From NCBI RefSeq assembly GCF_001514115.1, contig NZ_KQ948468.1:1-64000 (forward strand): DNA of 64,000 nt. Direction: 5' to 3'. The notes under the pieces are model-generated. The model made no database searches. It saw nothing but the letters and a program-made list of their open reading frames with translations, and had not been told where the DNA came from. Position numbers and translations under genes: made by a program. This DNA comes from Streptomyces olivochromogenes. Lineage in GTDB: Bacteria > Actinomycetota > Actinomycetes > Streptomycetales > Streptomycetaceae. Below, in pieces: positions 33,629-42,090 of the stretch (positions within the stretch are counted from its first letter, which is position 1; each line of letters starts with the position of its first letter).

Positions 33629-34602
33629 GCGGCGGCTCCGTTCTCGAGAGAGGGCACCACGACGACCCGCCCGGTGGTGACACCGTCGCCGACCCGCTGC
33701 ACGGCGGCCGCACCGCCGCCCAGCGGCACGCGCTCGCTGACCAGCGGCTTGATGGCACCGCGCGCGGCCAGCTCGGTGAGCTGCTCGTGGCAGTGCTGGA
33801 TCAGCTTGGGGTTCTTGGTGCCGTACAGGCCCCAGTGCAGGCCGAGGATCGCGTAGTTCTTCACCAGGGCGTGGTTGAGCGCCGGGCTGGGGATCGAGCC
33901 GCTGGCGAAGCCCACGACGACGATCCGGCCCTCGAAGGCGACGACCTTGGTGGACTGGGTGTACGCCTCACCGCCGACGGGGTCGTAGATCACGTCGGCG
34001 CCCCGGCCGCCGGTGGCTTCCTTCACGGCGGCGATGACGTCCTGGGTACGCCGGTCGATGACGACGTCGCAGCCCAGCTCGCGCGCCACGGCCACCTTGT
34101 CGGCCCCGCCGACCACGCCGATGACGGTGGCGCCCGCCGCCTTGCCCAGCTGCACGGCCGCGCTGCCGACCCCTCCGGCGGCTGCGTGGACGAGCAGCGT
34201 CTCGCCGGCTTCGAGACGGGCCCGGCGGTGCAGACCGAACCACCCCGTCTGGTAGCCGATGTGCAGGGCGGCCGCCTCGGCGTCGTCGAGGGTGTCGGGC
34301 GCGGGCAGCAGGGCGGCGGCGTCCGCGACGGTGTACTCGGCGAAACCGCCGTGCGGCAGCGCGGGGTTGGCCAGTACGCGGCGCCCGTCCTCGGTCTCGC
34401 CGCAGATCTCCACACCGGGCGTGAACGGCAGTGGCGGCCTGACCTGGTAGTGCCCGCGGCACATCAGCACGTCCGGGAAGTTGATGTTCGCCGCGCGTAC
34501 CTTGAGCAGGACCTGCCCCTCACCGGGCACCGGTCGCTCCACGTCCTGGAGCTGCATCACCTGACTCGGTTCGCCGAGCTGGTGTACTTGCCATGCCTGC
34601 AT
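33625..34602 (-). CDS. NADPH:quinone oxidoreductase (zinc-free MDR family)
   Basis: A 325-residue medium-chain reductase of the quinone oxidoreductase/enoyl reductase kind. Visible are the N-terminal GroES-like domain (VKVRAANINFPDVLMCRG), the nucleotide-binding glycine motif LVHAAAGGVGSAAVQLGKAA at about 140-160, and IYDPVGGEAY. The zinc-ligand cysteines of alcohol dehydrogenases are absent. First gene of the acyl-CoA dehydrogenase operon, behind a TetR-like operator at 34652-34663. It may reduce an enoyl-CoA or recycle electron carriers. Confidence 0.88.
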   Translation of the reverse strand: MQAWQVHQLGEPSQVMQLQDVERPVPGEGQVLLKVRAANINFPDVLMCRGHYQVRPPLPFTPGVEICGETEDGRRVLANPALPHGGFAEYTVADAAALLPAPDTLDDAEAAALHIGYQTGWFGLHRRARLEAGETLLVHAAAGGVGSAAVQLGKAAGATVIGVVGGADKVAVARELGCDVVIDRRTQDVIAAVKEATGGRGADVIYDPVGGEAYTQSTKVVAFEGRIVVVGFASGSIPSPALNHALVKNYAILGLHWGLYGTKNPKLIQHCHEQLTELAARGAIKPLVSERVPLGGGAAAVQRVGDGVTTGRVVVVPSLENGAAA

Positions 34603-34640
34603 GCGGGGCCTCCACGGGACTGCTCTGTCTGACCGGGCTC

Positions 34641-34664
34641 GACCGCATACTAAGCGGTCGCTTG
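34641..34664. promoter_or_regulatory. TetR-type operator before the acyl-CoA operon
   Basis: The dyad AAGCGGTCGCTT (34652-34663; arms AAGCG/CGCTT) overlaps a second dyad GACCGC-N7-GCGGTC (34641-34659), about 40-60 bases upstream of the quinone oxidoreductase start. Sites of the form TAAGCGnnCGCTTA are common for TetR regulators of fatty-acid genes in actinobacteria. No tetR gene adjoins it. Confidence 0.5.
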
Positions 34665-34696
34665 CCGATCAGGGAACAGTCATGTGCGTCACGCCC

Positions 34697-35293
34697 TCAC
34701 GAGCGGGCCGGACGCGCCCTCACATGCATCCGCTCTCCCTGCGGCCCGAACAGGCTCAGGAACTCCACGGGCCCCTCCCCCGTCGACCCGAACCAGTGCG
34801 GCACCCGCGTGTCGAACTCGGCGGCCTCCCCCGGGCCGAGCACGACGTCGTGGTCGGCCAGCACGAGCCTCAGCCGACCCGACATCACGTACAGCCACTC
34901 ATAGCCCTCGTGGGTCCGGGGTTCCGGTTCGAGCTTGCGCTGCGGTTCGAGCACCTTGTACGCCTGGAGTCCGCCGGGCTGCCGGGTGAGCGGCCAGTGG
35001 GTGCGGCCGCCGCGCACGATCGGCTGGGCGCGTACGCGCGGGTCGCGCACCTGGGGCGCGCCGACCAGCTCGTCCAGCGGTACCTCGTGGGCCCGGGCGA
35101 TCGGCAGCAGGAGCTCCAGGCTGGGCTTGCGCAGCCCCGACTCCAGCCGCGACAGCGTGCTCACGGAGATGCCGGTCGCCTCGGACAGCCCGGCGAGTGT
35201 CGCGCCCCGCTCCTTGCGGATGCGCCGCAGCCTCGGCCCGACCTCGGCCAGCACCTCGTCCGTCTGTGCATCGTCATCCATGCCCTTGCTCAT
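34697..35293 (-). CDS. XRE-cupin transcriptional regulator
   Basis: A 198-residue regulator: an XRE-type helix-turn-helix at about 15-72 (LRRIRKERGATLAGLSEATG; STLSRLESGLRKPSLELL) and a C-terminal cupin domain at about 115-190 (PRTHEGYEWLYVMSGRLRL) that should bind a small ligand. It is divergent from the FAD oxidoreductase gene and probably represses both. The ATG at 35293 is chosen because a strong promoter puts the transcription start on or next to it, suggesting a leaderless mRNA; ATG 35281 and 35299 are alternatives. Confidence 0.88.
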   Translation of the reverse strand: MSKGMDDDAQTDEVLAEVGPRLRRIRKERGATLAGLSEATGISVSTLSRLESGLRKPSLELLLPIARAHEVPLDELVGAPQVRDPRVRAQPIVRGGRTHWPLTRQPGGLQAYKVLEPQRKLEPEPRTHEGYEWLYVMSGRLRLVLADHDVVLGPGEAAEFDTRVPHWFGSTGEGPVEFLSLFGPQGERMHVRARPARS

Positions 35294-35299
35294 GCCCAT

Positions 35300-35328
35300 A
35301 TTGCAGATTCGGCAAAGCCATTTGTCAA
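35300..35328 (-). promoter_or_regulatory. Promoter with near-consensus boxes, probably leaderless transcript
   Basis: On the minus strand TTGACA (35328-35323) is followed after exactly 17 bases by TGCAAT (35305-35300). Transcription should begin about seven bases later, at the A of ATG 35293, and no ribosome site is present before it. Confidence 0.6.
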
Positions 35329-35371
35329 TGCGGCACCGGTCGGGCGACCGTCTGCGGTGGAGGTGGTCACC

Positions 35372-36331
35372 ATGACCGACATGACCGAGAGGTACGAAGC
35401 CGTCGTCGTCGGCGGCGGCGCGGCCGGCCTGTCCGCCGCGCTGGTCCTCGGCCGGGCCCGGCGCCGCACGCTCGTCGTCGACGCGGGCGAGCCGCGCAAC
35501 GCGCCCGCCGCGCATCTGCAGGGCTATCTGACCCGGGACGGCATGCCGCCCGCGGAGTTCCTCGCCGCGGGGCGCGAGGAGATCGCGCGGTACGGCGTCG
35601 AGCTGGTCCGGGACCGGGCGGTGGACGCGTCCCGGCAGGACGACGGCGAGTTCCGTGTGACGCTCGCGGCCGGACGGACCGTGCACGCGCGGCGGCTGAT
35701 CCTCGCCACCGGGCTGGCGGACGAGCTCCCCGCGGTCACGGGGATCGCCGAGCGCTTCGGGCGGGACGTGCTGCACTGCCCGTACTGCCACGGCTGGGAG
35801 GTCCGCGACAGGTCCTTCGGGGTGCTGGCCACCACGCCGATGAGCGTCCACCAGGCGCTGATGGTCTCCCAGTGGTCGAAGGACGTCACCCTGTTCCTGC
35901 ACAGGGTCGCCGAGGAGGAGCTGACGGGCGACGACACGCGACGGCTCGCCGCTGCCGGGGTCGTCGTGGTGGCCGGTGAGGTCGCGGGGCTCGTCGTCGA
36001 GGGCGACCGGCTCACGGGGGTCCGGCTCACGGACGGTACCGTCCACGACCGCTCGACGCTCTTCGTGGCGCCGCGCGCGGTCCCCCGCAACGACCTGTTC
36101 GAGCGGCTGGGCGCCGCACTGCGCGAGACCCCGTTCGGCACGTACCCGGTGGTCGACGAGACGGGCCTGACGACCGTGCCCGGCGTCTGGGCGGCGGGCA
36201 ACGCGGTGGGCTTCGCCGAGCAGGTCGTGAACGCCGCGGGCGCGGGCTACCGGGCGGCGGCCACGCTCAACGGCGAGCTGCTCTTCGCCGACCTCGACGC
36301 CGCCCAGGACAGGTCCTGGCCCCGGAGCTGA
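35372..36331 (+). CDS. Thioredoxin-reductase-like FAD oxidoreductase
   Basis: A 319-residue flavoprotein with two dinucleotide-binding domains: FAD motif VVVGGGAAGLSAALVLGRA at about 11-29, and ATG-type motif ILATGLADELPAV. The redox-active cysteine pair CPYCHGWE is at about 135-142, as in thioredoxin reductase-like enzymes and the dithiol oxidases (HlmI/GliT/TrxR-like) of sulfur natural products. The second NAD(P) glycine motif (GVLATTPMSVHQA) is degenerate, hinting that the enzyme may use O2 rather than NADPH. Starts at ATG 35372; regulated by the divergent XRE-cupin protein. Confidence 0.87.
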   Translation: MTDMTERYEAVVVGGGAAGLSAALVLGRARRRTLVVDAGEPRNAPAAHLQGYLTRDGMPPAEFLAAGREEIARYGVELVRDRAVDASRQDDGEFRVTLAAGRTVHARRLILATGLADELPAVTGIAERFGRDVLHCPYCHGWEVRDRSFGVLATTPMSVHQALMVSQWSKDVTLFLHRVAEEELTGDDTRRLAAAGVVVVAGEVAGLVVEGDRLTGVRLTDGTVHDRSTLFVAPRAVPRNDLFERLGAALRETPFGTYPVVDETGLTTVPGVWAAGNAVGFAEQVVNAAGAGYRAAATLNGELLFADLDAAQDRSWPRS

Positions 36332-36375
36332 ACCGCCCGGGTGTGGACGGCGCCCCTCCGTAGCACCATGGCTCC

Positions 36376-37914
36376 ATGCTGCTCGCCCGGCTCGCCCGTG
36401 TGTCCCAGGAGGTCGCCGCCACCTCGGCGCGGTCCCGGAAGACCGCCCTGCTCGCCGAGCTGTTCCGGGACGCCGACGCGGACGACGTGCCGATCGTGAT
36501 CCCTTATCTGGCGGGCCGTCTCCCGCAGGGGCGGCTCGGCATCGGCTGGAAGCTGCTGAGCGGGCCGGTGCCGGCCGCGATCGAGCCGTCGCTCACGGTG
36601 CGGGACGTGGACGCCCGGCTGACGGAGGTCGGCGCGGTCACGGGCGCCGGCTCGCAGGCGGAGCGCAGACGGCTGATGGACGAGCTGCGGGCGGCGGCCA
36701 CCGAGGACGAACAGCGGTTCCTGTCCGGGCTGCTCACCGGTGAGGTGCGGCAGGGCGCGCTGGACGCGGTCGCGGTCGAGGGGCTCGCCGAGGCGACCGG
36801 CGCGCCCGCCGCGGACGTACGGCGGGCGGTGATGCTCGCCGGATCGCTGCAGACGGTGGCGCAGGCGCTGCTGGCGGACGGCCCCGGGGCCCTGGACGAC
36901 TTCCGGCTCACGGTGGGCCGCCCGGTACTGCCCATGCTCGCCCACAGCGCCACGTCCGTGTCCGAGGCCGTGGAGAAGCTGGGCGCGTGTGCCGTCGAGG
37001 AGAAGCTCGACGGCATCCGCGTACAGCTGCACCGCGACGGCGACGACGTACGGATCTACACCCGCACCCTCGACGACATCACCGACCGGCTGCCCGAACT
37101 CACCTCCGTCGCGATGGAGTTGAAGGGCACCCGGTTCATCCTGGACGGCGAGGTGATCGCGCTGGACGAGGACGGGCGGCCGCGCTCCTTCCAGGAGACG
37201 GCCGGGCGGGTGGGCTCGCGGGTGGATGTGGCCACGGCCGCGCGGAGCGTGCCGGTCTCCCCCGTCTTCTTCGACGCGCTCTCGGTCGACGGGCGGGATC
37301 TGCTGGATCTGCCGTTCGCCGAACGGCACGCGGAGCTGGCGCGGCTGGTGCCCGAGCCGATGCGGGTGCGGCGCGCCCTCGCCCACGGGCCCGAGGACAT
37401 CCCCCCGGCACGACGATTCCTCGCCGAGACGTTGGAGCGCGGTCACGAAGGCGTGGTGGTGAAGGCTCTGGACGCCCCCTACAGCGCGGGCCGGCGCGGG
37501 GCGTCGTGGCTGAAGGTCAAACCCGTGCACACCCTCGACCTGGTGGTCCTGGCGGCCGAGTGGGGCCACGGACGGCGCACCGGCAAGCTCTCCAACCTGC
37601 ACCTCGGGGCCCGCGCCGCGGACGGCTCCTTCGCGATGCTCGGCAAGACCTTCAAGGGCATGACGGACGCGATGCTGGCCTGGCAGACCGAGCGCCTCCA
37701 GGAGCTGGCCGTCGAGGACAGCGGCCACGTGGTCACCGTACGGCCCGAACTCGTCGTGGAGATCGCCTACGACGGTCTGCAGAAGTCCACCCGCTACCCG
37801 GCCGGGGTCACCCTCCGGTTCGCCCGCGTGGTGCGCTACCGCGAGGACAAGACGCCCGCGGAGGCCGACACGGTCGAGACCCTGCTCGCCGCACACCCGG
37901 AGGTGGCCCCGTGA
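36376..37914 (+). CDS. ligB: ATP-dependent DNA ligase, LigB type
   Basis: A 512-residue ligase with the N-terminal helical domain (about 1-195), the nucleotidyltransferase core beginning with motif I VEEKLDGIRVQ, which supplies the Lys that is adenylated, motif III FILDGEVIALDE, motif IV HEGVVVKALDAPY, motif V SWLKVKPVHTLDL, and a C-terminal OB fold. Mycobacterial LigB has the same length and layout. It seals nicks in duplex DNA and backs up NAD-dependent LigA. It overlaps the NUDIX gene (GTGA) and is thus cotranslated with it. Confidence 0.92.
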   Translation: MLLARLARVSQEVAATSARSRKTALLAELFRDADADDVPIVIPYLAGRLPQGRLGIGWKLLSGPVPAAIEPSLTVRDVDARLTEVGAVTGAGSQAERRRLMDELRAAATEDEQRFLSGLLTGEVRQGALDAVAVEGLAEATGAPAADVRRAVMLAGSLQTVAQALLADGPGALDDFRLTVGRPVLPMLAHSATSVSEAVEKLGACAVEEKLDGIRVQLHRDGDDVRIYTRTLDDITDRLPELTSVAMELKGTRFILDGEVIALDEDGRPRSFQETAGRVGSRVDVATAARSVPVSPVFFDALSVDGRDLLDLPFAERHAELARLVPEPMRVRRALAHGPEDIPPARRFLAETLERGHEGVVVKALDAPYSAGRRGASWLKVKPVHTLDLVVLAAEWGHGRRTGKLSNLHLGARAADGSFAMLGKTFKGMTDAMLAWQTERLQELAVEDSGHVVTVRPELVVEIAYDGLQKSTRYPAGVTLRFARVVRYREDKTPAEADTVETLLAAHPEVAP

Positions 37915-38378
37915 CGGGGAAGCGCAGTGCCGGACTGTTGCTGTACCGGCGCACCGACGACGGCCCGGAGGTGCTGCTCGGCCATATGGGCGGCCCGTTC
38001 TTCGCGCGGCGGGACGCCGGGGCGTGGACCGTGCCCAAGGGCGAGTACGAGCCCGACGAGACCGCCTGGGACGCGGCGCGCCGGGAGTTCCAGGAGGAAC
38101 TGGGGCTGCCGCCGCCCGACGGCGAGGCCGTCCCGCTCGGCGAGGTCGAGCAGAAGAACGGCAAGGTCGTCACGGCCTGGGCGATCGAGGCGGACCTCGA
38201 CCCGGCGACCGTGGTCCCGGGCACCTTCGAGATGGAGTGGCCGCCGAAGTCGGGGCGGCGCCAGGAGTTTCCCGAGCTGGACCGGGTGGAATGGTTCGGC
38301 CTGGACCGGGCCCGGGAGCTGATCGTGCCGGCGCAGGCGGCGTTTCTGGACCGGCTGGCGGAGCACTCGGACTTATAG
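37911..38378 (+). CDS. NUDIX hydrolase
   Basis: A 155-residue NUDIX protein. The box is complete: G at KGEYEPDE, then REFQEELG, with the catalytic glutamates, in the middle of the fold (about 44-66). It hydrolyses nucleoside diphosphates linked to another moiety; the N-terminus (SAGLLLYRRTDDGPEVLLGH) is of the type found in diadenosine polyphosphate or oxidised-nucleotide hydrolases. GTG 37911 overlaps the ligase stop, so the pair may join in DNA upkeep. Confidence 0.92.
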   Translation: MTGKRSAGLLLYRRTDDGPEVLLGHMGGPFFARRDAGAWTVPKGEYEPDETAWDAARREFQEELGLPPPDGEAVPLGEVEQKNGKVVTAWAIEADLDPATVVPGTFEMEWPPKSGRRQEFPELDRVEWFGLDRARELIVPAQAAFLDRLAEHSDL

Positions 38379-38431
38379 AGACTTATGGAGAACTGCCCGC
38401 TCGAAGAACAGCCCGCTTCAGGAGGTCGGCC

Positions 38432-39826
38432 ATGCCCATCGCGACGGTGAACCCGGCGAACGGCGAGACGCTCAAGACGTACGACGCGCTCGGCGCCGAG
38501 GAGATCGAGCGCAGGCTCGCCACGGCCGAGACCACGTTCCGCGACTATCGCACCACCTCCTTCGCCGAGCGTGCACGGCTGCTGCACAGGGCGGCCGACC
38601 TCCTCGACGAGGAACGGGACGACATCGGCCGGGTGATGACCACGGAGATGGGCAAGCCCGTCAAGCAGGCCCGCGCGGAGGCCGCCAAGTGCGCGAAGTC
38701 GATGCGCTGGTACGCCGACCACGCCGAGGAACTGCTCGCCGACGAGGAGCCCGCCGACTCCGACGTCAAGGACTCCGGCGCCTCCCGCGTCCTGGTGCGC
38801 TACCGGCCGCTGGGCCCGGTGCTGGCCGTCATGCCGTGGAACTTCCCGCTCTGGCAGGTGGTCCGGTTCGCCGCGCCCGCCCTGATGGCGGGCAACGTCG
38901 GCCTGCTCAAGCACGCCTCGAACGTGCCGCAGACCGCCCTCTACCTGGAGGACCTGTTCCGCCGGGCGGGCTTCCCCGAGGGCTGTTTCCAGACGCTGCT
39001 GATCGGCTCGGGCGCCGTGGAGGGCATCCTGCGCGATCCCCGGGTCAAGGCGGCGACGCTGACCGGGAGTGAACCGGCGGGGCGCGCCGTGGCCTCGGTC
39101 GCCGGGGACGAGGTCAAGAAGACGGTGCTGGAGCTGGGCGGCAGCGACCCGTTCGTCGTCATGCCCTCCGCCGACGTGGACCGGGCGGCGCGGACCGCGG
39201 TGACGGCCCGGGTGCAGAACAACGGGCAGTCGTGCATCGCGGCCAAGCGGTTCATCGTGCACACGGACGTGTTCGACGCCTTCGCCGAGCGCTTCACGGC
39301 GGGCATGAAGGCGCTGAAGGTCGGCGATCCGCTGGACGAGGACACCGACATCGGCCCGCTCTCCACCGAACAGGGCCGCGGTGACCTGGAGGAGCTCGTC
39401 GACGACGCGGTGGAGAACGGGGCGACCGTGCTGTGCGGCGGCGAGCGCCCGGAGGGCTTCACGGAGCACGGCTGGTACTACGCGCCGACCATCCTCACCG
39501 ACATCACCCCCGAGATGCGCGTCCACCAGGAGGAGACCTTCGGGCCGGTCGCCACGCTCTACCGCGCCGCCGATCTGGACGAGGCGGTGGCGCTCGCGAA
39601 CGACACGCCGTTCGGGCTGAGTTCGAACGTCTGGACGAACGACGAGGCAGAAGCGGACCGGTTCGTACGCGACCTGGAGGCAGGCGGCGTGTTCTTCAAC
39701 GGGATGACCGCCTCCCACCCGGCGTTCCCGTTCGGCGGGGTCAAGCGGTCCGGCTACGGGCGTGAACTGTCGGGACACGGAATCCGCGAGTTCTGCAACA
39801 TCACCACCGTATGGCACGGAGCGTAA
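38432..39826 (+). CDS. NAD(P)-dependent succinate-semialdehyde dehydrogenase-like
   Basis: A 464-residue aldehyde dehydrogenase. Catalytic Cys lies in NNGQSCIAAKRF and the general base Glu in VLELGGSDPFVV; the nucleotide strand is VLAVMPWNFPLWQVVRF. The short form beginning directly IATVNPANGE and the substrate loop resemble SSADH/GabD-like enzymes of actinobacteria. It oxidises succinate semialdehyde or similar omega-aldehydes. The gene follows the NUDIX gene by 53 bases, with AGGAGG upstream of ATG 38432. Confidence 0.9.
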   Translation: MPIATVNPANGETLKTYDALGAEEIERRLATAETTFRDYRTTSFAERARLLHRAADLLDEERDDIGRVMTTEMGKPVKQARAEAAKCAKSMRWYADHAEELLADEEPADSDVKDSGASRVLVRYRPLGPVLAVMPWNFPLWQVVRFAAPALMAGNVGLLKHASNVPQTALYLEDLFRRAGFPEGCFQTLLIGSGAVEGILRDPRVKAATLTGSEPAGRAVASVAGDEVKKTVLELGGSDPFVVMPSADVDRAARTAVTARVQNNGQSCIAAKRFIVHTDVFDAFAERFTAGMKALKVGDPLDEDTDIGPLSTEQGRGDLEELVDDAVENGATVLCGGERPEGFTEHGWYYAPTILTDITPEMRVHQEETFGPVATLYRAADLDEAVALANDTPFGLSSNVWTNDEAEADRFVRDLEAGGVFFNGMTASHPAFPFGGVKRSGYGRELSGHGIREFCNITTVWHGA

Positions 39827-39850
39827 GCGTTCCGCAGCTACGATCCCCCT

Positions 39851-40090
39851 GTGAACCGCGAAGTGACCCTGCCTCTGATCGTCGACGACCGCGGCACGTT
39901 GCAGGTGGCGGCCGCCGACGTCAGCAAACTGCTGCGCACGGTGGGCGGCCGGTGGCTGCACCTGGTGGAGGCCGGCCAGGACGGACTCGACGAGGACACG
40001 GTGGCGACGCTGACCATCGAACTCGCCAAGCTCGCCGACCGCATCGACGTGGCCTGCATCGCGCACAGCAGCGGGACGACGTCCGACTGA
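39851..40090 (+). CDS. Small conserved streptomycete protein (79 aa)
   Basis: Begins with ATG 39851 and reads TLPLIVDDRGTLQVAAADV, then WLHLVEAGQDGL, TIELAKLADRIDV. It is a compact alpha/beta protein without membrane segment or signal. I believe that it belongs to a family known only as a DUF in Streptomyces (DUF6213), but I recall this from the sequence only. Lies 24 bases after the aldehyde dehydrogenase, followed by a strong hairpin, and may belong to the same transcript. Confidence 0.72.
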   Translation: MNREVTLPLIVDDRGTLQVAAADVSKLLRTVGGRWLHLVEAGQDGLDEDTVATLTIELAKLADRIDVACIAHSSGTTSD

Positions 40091-40091
40091 C

Positions 40092-40131
40092 GGCGCGCGT
40101 CCGCCCGGTCCGCACGCCGGGCCGACGCGCC
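40092..40131. terminator. Bidirectional terminator between convergent genes
   Basis: GGCGCGCGTCCGCCCGG (40092-40108) pairs with CCGGGCCGACGCGCC (40117-40131) with two small bulges and an eight-base loop. It sits exactly between the ends of the plus-strand 79-aa gene and the minus-strand TenA-like gene. Confidence 0.7.
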
Positions 40132-40132
40132 C

Positions 40133-40807
40133 TCAGGCCGTCCGCTGGTCGAGTTCCCACAGGGCGTGCCAGAACTTCGCCTCGTAGCTCTGCAGCAGTC
40201 GCCCGTACCGCAGGACCTCGGTCTCCCCGATCCGCCCCGCGTCCAGCCCCGCCTGTACAGCCGCGAGCGCCTTCCGCTCCAGCTCCGGGGCGGGAGCCGC
40301 GAAGAAGTCGAAGAAGCCGCACACCTCGCCGCCGAAGCCGTAGTGGCGGCGCAGGGCTTCGGCGATCGCCGCGCAATAGCCGCCCCACGTCGTGAAGTTG
40401 CCGCTCAGGGCGAGCACCACGTCGGCCGGTGAGCCGTTCAGGGCCAGCCAGGCGACGTACGCGGGATAGGCCTGGCAGTCCGCGAGCGGCTCGTAGGCCG
40501 CCACCCGCGCCTCGTCCACCCCGCAGGCGGCGGCGAACACATCCAACCTGCCCTGGGCCAGAGCCTCACCCTCCGCGAGCACGGCGAAGAAGGCGGCGCT
40601 CTGCGGATCGACGTCCGGACGCTCGACCAGATGCAGGAACGCACGGCGGTCCGCGGCGATCACATGGCGCTGTTCCAGGGCGAGGGCGGCGAGCGTGGAA
40701 CGCTGCGCCGCGCCCCGGGCGATGAGGGGCAACAGCCGGTTGGCGTGGGGGTCCGGGGCGAGCTTCCCCGTGGTGTCCTCCAGCAGTTCCCTGGCCGTGC
40801 GCACCAT
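40133..40807 (-). CDS. TenA/PqqC-like (heme-oxygenase fold) protein
   Basis: A 224-residue all-helical protein resembling the TenA/THI-4/PqqC family: EQRHVIAADRRAFLHLVER (iron- or substrate-binding helix) and the C-terminal SYEAKFWHALWELDQ. Thiaminase II TenA carries an active-site Cys near the middle, and here a Cys is found in LADCQAYPAY. Members salvage thiamine pyrimidines or act as di-iron oxygenases. It is divergent from the rppA operon, and three 17-bp repeats lie between them, so the two may share a regulator. Specific function unknown. Confidence 0.7.
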   Translation of the reverse strand: MVRTARELLEDTTGKLAPDPHANRLLPLIARGAAQRSTLAALALEQRHVIAADRRAFLHLVERPDVDPQSAAFFAVLAEGEALAQGRLDVFAAACGVDEARVAAYEPLADCQAYPAYVAWLALNGSPADVVLALSGNFTTWGGYCAAIAEALRRHYGFGGEVCGFFDFFAAPAPELERKALAAVQAGLDAGRIGETEVLRYGRLLQSYEAKFWHALWELDQRTA

Positions 40808-40922
40808 GGCGTACTCCTTCGGTTCGGCCGTCCCGGGGCCTCTTCCCTCGTGCTCCTGCGCCCTCCCAAGAATCCCCGGAATGGAGTAACCCGACGAGAG
40901 ATCCCCACGCTTCCGGGTGATC

Positions 40923-40970
40923 GTGGGTGGACCACCCCGGTGGGTGAACCACCCCCGTGGGTGAACCACT
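40923..40970. promoter_or_regulatory. Three tandem 17-bp operator-like repeats before rppA
   Basis: GTGGGTGGACCACC (40923), GTGGGTGAACCACC (40940) and GTGGGTGAACCACT (40957) start exactly 17 bases apart. Each is a dyad of the form GTGG-N5-CCAC. The array lies 51-98 bases before rppA and 116-163 bases before the divergent TenA-like gene, where an operator for either would sit. Confidence 0.65.
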
Positions 40971-41020
40971 CTTCCGCCGGGGGACGAGAGTTCCCCGGAA
41001 GGCGAAAGAAGGCGCGCGTC

Positions 41021-42085
41021 ATGGCGACTTTGTGCAGACCTTCGGTCTCCGTGCCGGAATACGTGATCACGATGGAGGAGACGCTGGAGCTGGCTCGCTC
41101 CCGTCACGAGGACCACCCACAGCTCCCGTTGGCACTCCGACTGATCGAGAACACCGGTGTCCAAACGCGGCACATCGTGCAGCCCATCGAGGAGACGCTG
41201 AAACACCCGGGCTTCGAAGAACGCAACAAGGTCTACGAGAGCGAGGCCAAAGCCCGCGTCCCCGCCGTCATACAGCGGGCGCTGGATGACGCCGAGCTGC
41301 TCACCACCGACATCGACATGATCATCTACGTCTCGTGCACCGGGTTCATGATGCCCTCGCTCACGGCCTGGCTGATCAACTCGATGGACTTCAGCAGCGA
41401 CACCCGGCAGATACCCATAGCCCAGCTGGGCTGCGCGGCAGGCGGCGCCGCGATCAACCGTGCCCACGACTTCACCACGGCGTACCCCGACGCCAATGCG
41501 CTCATCGTGGCCTGCGAGTTCTGCTCGCTCTGCTACCAACCGACCGATCTCAGCGTCGGCTCGCTGCTCTGCAACGGCCTGTTCGGCGACGGCATCGCCG
41601 CCGCCGTCGTCCGCGGCAACGGCGGCACCGGCGTCCACCTGGAGCGCAACGGTTCCTACCTGGTCCCCAAGACCGAGGACTGGATCATGTACGACGTCCG
41701 CGCCACGGGGTTCCACTTCCTACTGGACAAGCGGGTTCCCGGGACGATGGAACCGCTCGCCCCCGCCCTCCACGCCCTCGCGCGACAGCACGACTGGGAC
41801 GCCTCCGACCTGGACTTCTACATCATCCACGCGGGCGGCCCCCGGATCCTCGACGACCTCAGCAAGTTCCTCGAGGTCCCGCCGGAGGCCTTCCGGTTCA
41901 GCCGGGCCACCCTCACCGAGTACGGGAACATCGCCAGCGCCGTCGTCCTGGACGCGCTGCGCCGACTGTTCGACGAGGGCGGCGCCGAGCACGCCGCGCG
42001 CGGACTGCTCGCGGGCTTCGGCCCCGGCATCACCGCGGAAATGGCCCTGGGCCGCTGGCGCGACGGCAGCAACGAGACGGTGTGA
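41021..42085 (+). CDS. rppA: 1,3,6,8-tetrahydroxynaphthalene synthase, type III PKS
   Basis: A 354-residue chalcone-synthase-fold enzyme that joins five malonyl-CoA into THN. The catalytic triad is Cys138 (AQLGCAAGGAA), His270 (YIIHAGGPR) and Asn303 (TEYGNIASA), and the starter-site cysteine of RppA-type enzymes is seen in IIYVSCTGFMMPS. Length and ending match RppA. It heads the three-gene operon with a CYP158A-type P450 and a MomA-type cupin. The product THN oxidises to flaviolin and polymerises to a brown, UV-protective pigment. Confidence 0.96.
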   Translation: MATLCRPSVSVPEYVITMEETLELARSRHEDHPQLPLALRLIENTGVQTRHIVQPIEETLKHPGFEERNKVYESEAKARVPAVIQRALDDAELLTTDIDMIIYVSCTGFMMPSLTAWLINSMDFSSDTRQIPIAQLGCAAGGAAINRAHDFTTAYPDANALIVACEFCSLCYQPTDLSVGSLLCNGLFGDGIAAAVVRGNGGTGVHLERNGSYLVPKTEDWIMYDVRATGFHFLLDKRVPGTMEPLAPALHALARQHDWDASDLDFYIIHAGGPRILDDLSKFLEVPPEAFRFSRATLTEYGNIASAVVLDALRRLFDEGGAEHAARGLLAGFGPGITAEMALGRWRDGSNETV

Positions 42086-42090
42086 ACGAA

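Noticed and set aside
36247..37896. 549-codon minus-strand frame over the DNA ligase
   Set aside because: Antisense to ligase motifs I, III, IV and V; a shadow.
37808..40066. 752-codon open frame on the minus strand
   Set aside because: Entirely antisense to the NUDIX and aldehyde dehydrogenase genes, whose motifs are complete; composition is that of a shadow frame.
41335..42090. Upstream extension of the P450 frame to 41335
   Set aside because: The extension is an out-of-frame reading of rppA; CYP158A-type proteins begin at the ATG at 42091.
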